Below, in pieces: positions 1 through 4,873 of a stretch of 7,773 nt of DNA. The position numbers and the translations under genes were made by a program. The notes under the pieces were generated by a model, which was not told where the DNA came from, ran no database searches, and worked only from the letters and a program-made list of their open reading frames with translations. This DNA is from Candidatus Uhrbacteria bacterium RIFOXYA2_FULL_40_9. Lineage in GTDB: Bacteria; Patescibacteriota; Patescibacteriia; UBA9934; GWF2-40-263. The stretch is taken from assembly GCA_001791615.1 (NCBI GenBank), contig MGEY01000034.1, positions 1 to 7,773 of the forward strand, read 5' to 3'. Every line of letters starts with the position of its first letter. Position 1 is the first letter of the stretch.

Positions 1-247
1 CGCTGACTCCTGAAGTCCGGCTCATTGGCCGGCTCTGCTTGGGGGAAGGGAATTGTTTTTTTTGAAAAGGGATTGCTCCCAGGAATCTGGAGGGAATATG
101 TTGCAGTGACATGTGTAAACACTTGTATACAACGTGACAATCATTCTTATGAGGCAAGTCAGCAATGCCGAGTTGACTCATTTGATCATCGCCACCGCTC
201 GCTCGCTGTTGCGTTAAAGCGGATGGGTTTACTCTCTCCTCCAGGTT
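1..247. other. Non-coding stretch with several potential hairpins, no gene assigned
   Basis: I see no credible protein gene here; the one longish reading frame has no homology I recognise and runs through the terminators that follow. Several short helices can be drawn on the + strand: CCGGC/GCCGG (16-20 with 27-31), CTCCCAG/CTGGAG around a GAAT loop (77-93), AGTCA/TGACT (157-161 with 174-178), and a nested pair CCGCT/AGCGG (195-199 with 218-222) enclosing CGC-TGTT-GCG (204-213). Because a + strand terminator follows directly at 248-269, this may be the 3' part of a non-coding RNA or a 3' untranslated region whose 5' end lies outside the window. I searched by eye for tRNA, tmRNA, RNase P, SRP and 6S hallmarks and found none. 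Its identity is unknown. Confidence 0.35.
109..132. promoter_or_regulatory. Operator-like overlapping inverted repeats
   Basis: Two dyad-symmetric motifs overlap here. ACATGTGT-AA-ACACTTGT (109-126) has 7 of 8 arm positions complementary, and TTGTATACAA (123-132) is a perfect 10-bp palindrome. The hexamer GTGACA also recurs in direct orientation at 106-111 and 134-139. A two-base centre is too short for an RNA hairpin loop, so a protein-binding site is the more natural reading. No convincing promoter hexamers were found next to it and no regulator can be named. Confidence 0.25.
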
Positions 248-269
248 CCCGGGAAGATCCCGGGTTTTT
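248..269 (+). terminator. Intrinsic terminator, + strand
   Basis: A GC-only six-base stem CCCGGG (248-253) and CCCGGG (259-264) with a five-base loop AAGAT is followed directly by TTTTT (265-269). This is a textbook Rho-independent terminator for transcription arriving from the left. On the opposite strand the hairpin is not followed by a U-run, so it is directional. It closes whatever transcript covers the start of the window. Confidence 0.8.
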
Positions 270-273
270 AATG

Positions 274-328
274 AACAAAAAACCGATTACTGCGCGTATT
301 TCAGGAGAATACGATCAATAATCGGTTT
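274..328 (-). terminator. Intrinsic terminator, minus strand, end of the small RNA
   Basis: On the minus strand the perfect 10-bp stem AAACCGATTA/TAATCGGTTT (328-319 with 289-280) encloses a 5x5 internal loop and a second 6-bp helix CGTATT/AATACG (313-308 with 300-295). The outer stem runs straight into a T-rich tail (six T at 282-277, then GTT). This fits a Rho-independent terminator for leftward transcription. It ends about five bases from the end of the + strand terminator, so two transcripts would meet tail-to-tail. In the + direction the downstream tail (TTTATT) is weaker, but some bidirectional activity is possible. Confidence 0.75.
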
Positions 329-455
329 ATTACCTAATAATCCAAGGATCTCATCCTAAAAAATCCTAGGTAATGCCGCCGTTGGGACACGGGCGGTTCG
401 TGCACTCTCTCCCCATATGAAGTTGTAATTCCTTTGCACCTTTCTCAGTGTAGGA
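274..455 (-). ncRNA. Predicted structured small RNA, about 180 nt, family unknown
   Basis: The 5' end is inferred at about 451-455 from the promoter and the 3' end at about 274 from the terminator. Between them almost every base falls in one of four consecutive helices separated by only a few bases: GTGCA/TGCAC (439-435 with 404-400), CCGCC/GGCGG extended by GT/AC (396-392 with 380-376), TTACCTA/TAGGTAA with an inner AGGAT-CTC-ATCCT hairpin (373-367 with 336-330), and the terminator stem. Such compact packing between a strong promoter and terminator is what a stand-alone regulatory or housekeeping small RNA looks like. It does not show the signature motifs of SRP RNA, RNase P RNA, tmRNA or 6S RNA. 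A 16-codon frame (416-366, MGRECTNRPCPNGGIT) lies inside but has no ribosome-binding site. A cis-acting leader is less likely because the transcript ends before any downstream gene. Confidence 0.55.
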
Positions 456-460
456 GATGT

Positions 461-489
461 AGCATATCATGTTTGTGGACTTTTGTCAA
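461..489 (-). promoter_or_regulatory. Sigma-70-type promoter driving the minus-strand small RNA
   Basis: Read on the minus strand, TTGACA (489-484) is a perfect -35 hexamer and TATGCT (466-461) matches four of the six bases of TATAAT, separated by exactly 17 bases. Transcription should start near 451-455 and run left. This is the best promoter in the window by match to consensus. The next leftward feature is the structured RNA candidate and its terminator, which fit a single short transcription unit. Confidence 0.7.
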
Positions 490-508
490 GAGCAGAGTGA
501 TGGTTTGG

Positions 509-522
509 TGCTAATTTTAGCA
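509..522. promoter_or_regulatory. Short inverted repeat upstream of the minus-strand promoter
   Basis: TGCTAA (509-514) and TTAGCA (517-522) are perfect complements around a TT centre. The dyad lies 20 bp upstream of the -35 box of the minus-strand small RNA promoter, a plausible position for a regulator site. The interval 490-579 otherwise shows no gene or strong signal. A 6-bp dyad can arise by chance in AT-rich DNA. Confidence 0.2.
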
Positions 523-579
523 GATTATTGAGAGAGAAAGAGTAATTGGTGTTCAGGAAAGGCGGAATAAACTCGTGAT

Positions 580-659
580 TGGGGTCAGATCTTGAAATGA
601 CAGTTTATGAAGAAACACTCATAAAAATAAAAAAACTGTCATTTCAAGATCTGACCCCA
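580..659. repeat. 80-bp palindromic element with perfect 27-bp arms (MITE/REP-like)
   Basis: The left arm (580-606) and right arm (633-659) are perfectly complementary over 27 bases around a 26-base A-rich centre, which itself has a small ATGA/TCAT dyad (607-610 with 619-622). The arms begin GGGGTCAGATCTTGAAATGA. From memory, similar GGGGTCAG-type palindromes recur next to REP-associated (Y1-family) transposases in many bacteria; I cannot verify this here. The tetranucleotide GATT flanks both sides (577-580 and 660-663), which could be a short target duplication or chance. There is no U-run after either arm, so a terminator role is not evident. If transcribed it would form an extremely stable hairpin. 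Confidence 0.75.
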
Positions 660-700
660 GATTGTGATCTTAGAATGTGTTATTCAGATCGATTCCTTTG

Positions 701-738
701 TCATCCCGAGAGAGGTAAAGATCGAGCCGAGGGATCTC
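701..738. repeat. Dispersed-repeat-like element TCATCCCGAG...CGAGGGATCTC
   Basis: The segment starts TCATCCCGAG and ends CGAGGGATCTC. It resembles the widespread bacterial intergenic repeat with core CATCCCGAGCGAAGCGAGGGATCT (an identification from memory). ATCCC (703-707) pairs with GGGAT (731-735), followed by a possible tandem G-A mismatch (G708-A730, A709-G729), as that repeat family has. Here the usual short centre is replaced by a longer one (711-727). It abuts the promoter of the holB-like gene and occupies the place where a -35 box would normally lie. Confidence 0.5.
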
Positions 739-743
739 TCTTG

Positions 744-752
744 TGTTATAAT
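744..752 (+). promoter_or_regulatory. Extended -10 promoter of the holB-like gene
   Basis: TGTTATAAT is a perfect extended -10 element (TG-N-TATAAT, hexamer at 747-752). No -35 hexamer lies at the expected spacing; the nearest candidate, TTGTCA at 698-703, is far too distant. That is acceptable for extended -10 promoters. Transcription would start at about 758-761, immediately before or at the ATG at 762, so the mRNA should be leaderless or have only a few bases of leader. Confidence 0.65.
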
Positions 753-761
753 ATCTTCACT

Positions 762-1718
762 ATGTCAAAAGGGGCTTTTACCAATATTATTGGGCATGAA
801 ATGGTTTGTCAGCTCTTGGAGCGTATTTTGAAAAATCACCGTTTCGCGCATGCCTATCTTTTTATTGGACCTTCCAATGTGGGGAAAACAACCGTGGCAG
901 AAGCTTTTCTGAAAGAGCTCATGGGAATCACCACAACACTAGAAAGCCATCCAGACACTTTTTTTCTTCATCGATTAACAGACGAAAAAACAGGAAAGCT
1001 GAAAACTGGAATTTCTGTGAAGCAAATTCGTGAACTTAAAGAAAAACTTTCCATGACTTCCTTGGAAGGTGGATGGAAAGCGGTTTTGATCCCAGAAGCA
1101 CACCTCATGACCAGTGGAGCTGCAAATGCTTTGTTGAAAACATTAGAAGAACCACTTGGAAAAACCATGATCATTCTTTGTGCGCCAGACGTAAGTGCAG
1201 TTCCTCAAACGATTGCTTCTCGTTGCCAACTCCTTCGATTCTCACTCGTTGCAAAAGAGGTTCTCACAAAAGCTCTTCAAAAACGTGGGCTCAGCCCTTC
1301 GCAAGCCATTTCTTTTTCCGCAGTCAGTGCAGGTCGACCAGGACGAGCTTTACGACTCATTCAAGATGGAGGATTTCGCGCTCAAATGGAAACTGCTGTT
1401 TCTTCCACACTTTCTTTTTTTCATGCTTCGCTTGCAGAACGCATTACTCTTATCCAATCTCTTCTCCCAAAAGAGGAATCAGAAAAACAACAAGTGATGC
1501 GCGAACAATTAAATCTTTGGGAACAAGTCTTACGCGATCAACTTCTTTGCACCATAGATTGTCAAAAGTACACCATGCATCCCAGCGAAGAGTCTTTTGG
1601 AACAAAAACAACCGAACAATGGATGAACATTCTTAAAACGCTTTTAGAGGTCCGTCAAATTCTTTCATCAAACATCAATTCACAATTAGCCTTAGAACAT
1701 ATCGCTTTTTCTTTATGA
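762..1718 (+). CDS. holB: DNA polymerase III delta-prime-like clamp-loader ATPase
   Basis: A 318-residue AAA+ protein of the clamp-loader family, expected to help load the sliding clamp onto primed DNA in the replisome. Visible family marks: IIGHE near the N-terminus, Walker A GPSNVGKT (36-43), the HPD motif (63-65), LLKTLEEP (124-131), SRCQLLRF (153-160, sensor/arginine-finger region) and GRPGRAL (191-197); the C-terminus ends in the typical NSQLALEHIAF collar segment. The P-loop is intact, unlike that of E. coli delta-prime. The four-cysteine zinc module usually found before HPD is missing. I chose ATG 762 because homology starts there and an extended -10 box lies just upstream; a longer reading frame back to 579 only translates the two repeats. 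It overlaps the next gene by four bases (ATGA). It could instead be called a short DnaX-like subunit, but it lacks the tau/gamma C-terminal domains. Confidence 0.88.
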   Translation: MSKGAFTNIIGHEMVCQLLERILKNHRFAHAYLFIGPSNVGKTTVAEAFLKELMGITTTLESHPDTFFLHRLTDEKTGKLKTGISVKQIRELKEKLSMTSLEGGWKAVLIPEAHLMTSGAANALLKTLEEPLGKTMIILCAPDVSAVPQTIASRCQLLRFSLVAKEVLTKALQKRGLSPSQAISFSAVSAGRPGRALRLIQDGGFRAQMETAVSSTLSFFHASLAERITLIQSLLPKEESEKQQVMREQLNLWEQVLRDQLLCTIDCQKYTMHPSEESFGTKTTEQWMNILKTLLEVRQILSSNINSQLALEHIAFSL

Positions 1719-2767
1719 GAATACTCAAACTTTTTTCCTTATTAAGCCTTTTGCTATTTACCGGCGTAGGATGCTTCGGAGGTAGTGCCACAAGCAGTAC
1801 AGATGGTGGCATTTTTCTTTCTGCAGATGGGGGGGATAAATGGCAACAACTCACCACGGTATTAACTGCTGAAGGAATAGGGACCCTTGCGACCAGTCAA
1901 GTCCTTACCATGGAAATAGATCCTCAAGATACTCAAACGATTTATGTTGGAACTTTGCAAAGAGGATTACTCTATACCTATGACGGAGGAGTAAGTTGGA
2001 TGCGTCCACGCACAGAATCCTTAAAAGAAGGAAAGATCCGTGATGTCGAAGTTGACCCCACAGATGAATGTACCGTGTATGTAACAAAAGATGAGCGTTT
2101 GTACAAAACCACGAACTGTTCACGTGATTTTGACAGCGAGGTTTATGTGGAAACTAGATCTGGGGTGATGATTACGCGTGTTGCTGTAGATTGGTACAAT
2201 CCTGACATTCTTTGGCTCGGACTTTCCAACGGAGATATTCTTAAAAGTGAAAGCGGAGGAACAACTTGGAAAACAAGTATCAGTACAGGTTCTTACATCA
2301 CCTCTCTCCTTGTAAATAATGCGGACAGTCGAACCATTCTAGCAGCCACAGAAAGTGACGGTCTTTATAAAAGCCAAGATCAAGGAGCAAGTTGGACACA
2401 TATTGAAAAAGAGCTCAGTGATTATTCTCAAGCTAATTACGTGAATTTTCTTGTGCAAACGAATGTAGGTGATAAGGTGTTGGCAGCAACAAAATATGGG
2501 CTCATTAGTTCAACAGATTTTGGATCAACATGGAGCAAAATTGATCTTTTGTCCGCTCCAGGACAAGTGATTATTCGAGCCCTTGCCATGGATCCTGAAA
2601 ATGCTGATACGATTTATTATTCTGCTGCTTCTACGTTTTATCGTTCTTTGGATGGAGGACAAACATGGACCACAGATAAATTACCAACGACACGACTCCC
2701 ACAATACCTTCTTGTGAATCCAGAAAATCCTTCACAAGTGTATTTAAGCGTTGTGACAGAATACTAA
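1715..2767 (+). CDS. Putative lipoprotein with Asp-box (sortilin/Ycf48-like) beta-propeller
   Basis: A 350-residue protein beginning with a basic-hydrophobic signal peptide (about 1-19) and a lipobox-like TGVGC whose Cys20 would be lipidated; Gly at -3 is not the favoured residue, so simple secretion is possible. The rest is built of repeats carrying Asp-box turns (S-x-D-x-G-x-x-W): SADGGDKW (36-43), YDGGVSW (89-95), SESGGTTW (178-185), SQDQGASW (220-227), STDFGSTW (266-273) and SLDGGQTW (311-318), with a degenerate copy near 131-139. This pattern is typical of BNR/sortilin/Ycf48-type propellers, which act as protein- or sugar-binding scaffolds; sialidase activity is not indicated because the catalytic residues are not recognisable. 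It should lie outside the cytoplasmic membrane. The ATG overlaps the holB-like stop codon (ATGA), suggesting translational coupling. Specific function unknown. Confidence 0.8.
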   Translation: MRILKLFSLLSLLLFTGVGCFGGSATSSTDGGIFLSADGGDKWQQLTTVLTAEGIGTLATSQVLTMEIDPQDTQTIYVGTLQRGLLYTYDGGVSWMRPRTESLKEGKIRDVEVDPTDECTVYVTKDERLYKTTNCSRDFDSEVYVETRSGVMITRVAVDWYNPDILWLGLSNGDILKSESGGTTWKTSISTGSYITSLLVNNADSRTILAATESDGLYKSQDQGASWTHIEKELSDYSQANYVNFLVQTNVGDKVLAATKYGLISSTDFGSTWSKIDLLSAPGQVIIRALAMDPENADTIYYSAASTFYRSLDGGQTWTTDKLPTTRLPQYLLVNPENPSQVYLSVVTEY

Positions 2768-2774
2768 TATTGTT

Positions 2775-2899
2775 TGTGTTTCAAAACTTGCGATCTTTGT
2801 CCTCACAGGCACCCAGGCACTCCCGCTTAATGTACGTTTCAGTACATTTCGGGGAGATGCCAGCCCGTTTAGACAAATCTCATCAAGTTTTGAAACACA
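2775..2899. repeat. 125-bp imperfect palindrome with perfect 16-bp terminal arms
   Basis: TGTGTTTCAAAACTTG (2775-2790) and its exact complement (2884-2899) bound a nested hairpin. Going inward there are TTTGTC/GACAAA (2796-2801 with 2872-2877), GGCA/TGCC, CTCCC/GGGAG, and an apical AATGTAC-GTTTCA-GTACATT (2829-2848). CAGGCAC is repeated directly at 2806-2812 and 2814-2820. ATTGT occurs at both edges (2769-2773 and 2899-2903), a possible 5-bp target duplication. The element nearly fills the gap between the lipoprotein gene and frr and ends 15 bases before the frr ATG. No U-run follows, so it is not a classical terminator. A non-autonomous mobile element or an mRNA processing/stability hairpin are both possible. 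Confidence 0.7.
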
Positions 2900-2914
2900 T
2901 TGTAATGACTTTTT

Positions 2915-3469
2915 ATGCATGCATTGTTATCACAAAAAAAAGAAGACTATCAATCCGCTCTTGATCATCTTTCCAGAGATTTAGGATCTTTGCGTACTGG
3001 GCGAGCTACTCCTGCCCTTGTGGAAAATGTTCCTGTAAAAGCTTATGGTTCAACCATGGAGCTTAAAGGGGTTGCTTCCATTAGTACTCAAGATGCCAAG
3101 ACACTCATTGTTGATCCTTGGGACAAGAGTTTATTGCAAGCAATTGAGAAAGGAATTCGTGATGCGAATATTGGCATTAGTCCAGCGATTGATGGAACCA
3201 TTTTGCGCATCGTGCTTCCAACTATGACAGAAGAAAATCGAAAACAGTTAGTAAAAATCATGAAAGAGAAGATCGAAGACACGCGCATTCGTATTCGTGG
3301 AGTGCGTGAATCCGTGCGAGAAGAAATTATTAGAATGGAGAAAGAGAAGGAAATCAGTGAAGATGAAAAGTTCAAGATGCTTGATGAAATCGATAAGATG
3401 ACCAAAGAGTTTACGGGGCTTGCAGAAGAAATGGGGGAAAAGAAAGAAACAGAAATTATGACCGTCTAA
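2915..3469 (+). CDS. frr: Ribosome recycling factor
   Basis: A 184-residue protein, essentially the usual family length (185 in E. coli). It acts with EF-G to split the post-termination ribosome and free mRNA and tRNA. The alignment is clear: SLRTGRATPALVENV (25-39), the DPWDKS and IEKGI helices, PTMTEENRKQLVK (102-114), and the IRIRGVRE segment of domain I (125-132). Arg131 matches the conserved E. coli Arg132, whereas the next position is Glu instead of Arg and Asn130 is replaced by Gly129. The C-terminal EKEISEDEKFKMLDEIDKMT helix is standard. ATG 2915 gives the right N-terminal length. No Shine-Dalgarno is visible; a large hairpin ends 15 bases upstream. The next gene starts one base after the stop, so the two are very likely cotranscribed. 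Confidence 0.97.
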   Translation: MHALLSQKKEDYQSALDHLSRDLGSLRTGRATPALVENVPVKAYGSTMELKGVASISTQDAKTLIVDPWDKSLLQAIEKGIRDANIGISPAIDGTILRIVLPTMTEENRKQLVKIMKEKIEDTRIRIRGVRESVREEIIRMEKEKEISEDEKFKMLDEIDKMTKEFTGLAEEMGEKKETEIMTV

Positions 3470-3470
3470 T

Positions 3471-4868
3471 ATGTCAGAATCCGTCGTTACCATGGAAAAA
3501 CTTGTTGCTCTTGCCAAACAGCGGGGGTTCGTTTATCCAGGTTCAGCTATTTATGGAGGTCTTGCTAATTCGTGGGATTTTGGTCCTCTTGGCACAGAAC
3601 TCAAAAATAATTTGCGTGATTGGTGGTGGGAATTTTTTGTACATCAGCGTACCGACATGGTGGGCATTGATGCGGCTATCATCATGAATCCAAAAGTCTG
3701 GGAATCCTCAGGGCATACGGCTAATTTTACCGATGCGATGGTGGATTGTCGTAAATGCAAGGCACGCCTGCGTGCAGATCATTTAATTGAAGAGCAAGTA
3801 CCAGAGATAAAAGTTGAAGGATTGCCTCCAGAACAGCTCACGATAATAATGCAGGAACATCAGGTAAAGTGTCCTACTTGTGGTTCCACAGATCTAACAG
3901 AAGCTCGCACATTCAATCTCCTTTTTGAAACATCTATTGGAAAAACCGAGAAAGATCGCAGTGTGGTTTATTTGCGTGGAGAAATTGCTCAATCCATGTT
4001 TGTGAACTTTAAGCAGGTACTTGAAACCACGCGAAGTCGTTTGCCATTCGGGATCGCTTCTTTGGGAAAAGCTTTCCGTAATGAAATTACTCCAGGAAAT
4101 TTTATTTATCGTACTTTAGAGTTTGATCTCATGGAGTTTGAATATTTTATTCAAGAAACAGAATGGAAAAGCACATTCGAATACTGGCTTGCTCAAATGC
4201 AACAATGGCTTGCTTCCATGGGATTTGCTCCAGATCAATTACGAGTACGCGAACATACTCCAGAGGAATTATCTTTTTACAGTAAGCGCACCTTGGATAT
4301 TGAATATCACACCCCATTTGGTTGGAAAGAATTGTTTGGTCTTGCGTATCGCACCGATTATGATCTTGGGAAGCATATGGAAAGTAGTGGAGAAGATATG
4401 CGCTATACAGATCCACAAACCGGAGAAAAAATAATTCCGCATGTGATTGAGCCGACTTTTGGATTGTCTCGTCTTGTTCTCATGGCTCTTCTTAATGCCT
4501 ATCAAGAAGAAGAAACGGTTTCTGCAAAAGGAGAAAAAGAGACCCGCGTGGTCATGAAGTTTCATCCACGTCTTGCTCCGTACAAGATCGCTATCCTTCC
4601 TCTTTCAAAAAAAGAAGAACTCCAAGCCATTGCAAAGCCCCTTCAAGAGCGTCTTACAAAACGTTGGTACACGACCTATGATGAAACACAATCCATTGGG
4701 AAACGCTATCGTCGTCAAGATGAAATCGGAACACCTTATTGTGTGACTGTAGATTTTGACTCCTTGGAAGATAAAGCCGTAACAGTTCGAGATCGAGATA
4801 GTATGAAGCAAGTACGCATTCCGATTGACGATTTAGAATCTTATTTTGAAGAGACTTTCAACTGGTAA
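3471..4868 (+). CDS. glyS: Glycine--tRNA ligase, class II homodimeric (alpha2) type
   Basis: A 465-residue class II synthetase that charges tRNA-Gly. It is the eukaryote/Thermus-like single-chain type, not the alpha/beta enzyme of E. coli; some annotators would use the symbol glyQS. The core begins GFVYPGSAIYGGLANSWDFG (19-38); CRKC (93-96) and CPTC (134-137) form a probable four-cysteine zinc site within the insertion; EARTFNLLFET (144-154) and YLRGEIAQ (167-174) are family signatures. Motif 2 is FRNEITPGNF (202-211) and motif 3 is EPTFGLSRL (327-335), both intact. An HGTP-type anticodon-binding domain fills the C-terminus (about 367-465). The ATG at 3471 gives TAAtATG with frr; an alternative in-frame ATG at 3492 is close to where homology begins. 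The M16 peptidase gene follows after five bases. Confidence 0.95.
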   Translation: MSESVVTMEKLVALAKQRGFVYPGSAIYGGLANSWDFGPLGTELKNNLRDWWWEFFVHQRTDMVGIDAAIIMNPKVWESSGHTANFTDAMVDCRKCKARLRADHLIEEQVPEIKVEGLPPEQLTIIMQEHQVKCPTCGSTDLTEARTFNLLFETSIGKTEKDRSVVYLRGEIAQSMFVNFKQVLETTRSRLPFGIASLGKAFRNEITPGNFIYRTLEFDLMEFEYFIQETEWKSTFEYWLAQMQQWLASMGFAPDQLRVREHTPEELSFYSKRTLDIEYHTPFGWKELFGLAYRTDYDLGKHMESSGEDMRYTDPQTGEKIIPHVIEPTFGLSRLVLMALLNAYQEEETVSAKGEKETRVVMKFHPRLAPYKIAILPLSKKEELQAIAKPLQERLTKRWYTTYDETQSIGKRYRRQDEIGTPYCVTVDFDSLEDKAVTVRDRDSMKQVRIPIDDLESYFEETFNW

Positions 4869-4873
4869 TTGAT

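Noticed and set aside
3..65. Possible C-terminal end of an upstream gene (frame open from the window edge to TGA at 63-65)
   Set aside because: Only 20 codons, no recognisable motif; an open stretch this short is expected by chance.
25..321. 98-codon + strand reading frame with a non-ATG start
   Set aside because: It starts on TTG, resembles no family I know, and runs through both convergent terminators and hairpins; chance openness is the simpler explanation.
366..416. 16-codon minus-strand peptide inside the small RNA
   Set aside because: No ribosome-binding site, and the frame overlaps the RNA helices; kept only as a possible leader peptide within the RNA entry.
1..480. tRNA, tmRNA, RNase P RNA, SRP RNA or 6S RNA
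   Set aside because: No T-arm with a matching acceptor stem, no tag reading frame, no GAGGAAAGUCC or GGUCAGG-type core. A GTAAACCCATCCG stretch on the minus strand near 220-232 vaguely recalls an RNase P segment but its neighbours do not fit.
579..761. N-terminal extension of the holB-like gene from an ATT start
   Set aside because: It translates the palindrome and the dispersed repeat. Family homology starts at the ATG at 762, just after the extended -10 box.
1716..1718. UGA recoded as glycine (genetic code 25)
   Set aside because: The only relevant UGA is the holB-like stop in the ATGA overlap, at the normal C-terminal end of the family; the conserved glycines checked are ordinary codons because no gene has an in-frame TGA.
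2890..2918. Promoter for frr (TTGAAA, 17 bases, TTATGC)
   Set aside because: The start point would fall inside the frr coding sequence, and TTGAAA is part of the repeat arm; match is weak.
2770..2964. 64-codon + strand frame across the long hairpin
   Set aside because: It is a translation of the palindrome and overlaps the well-supported frr start in another frame.
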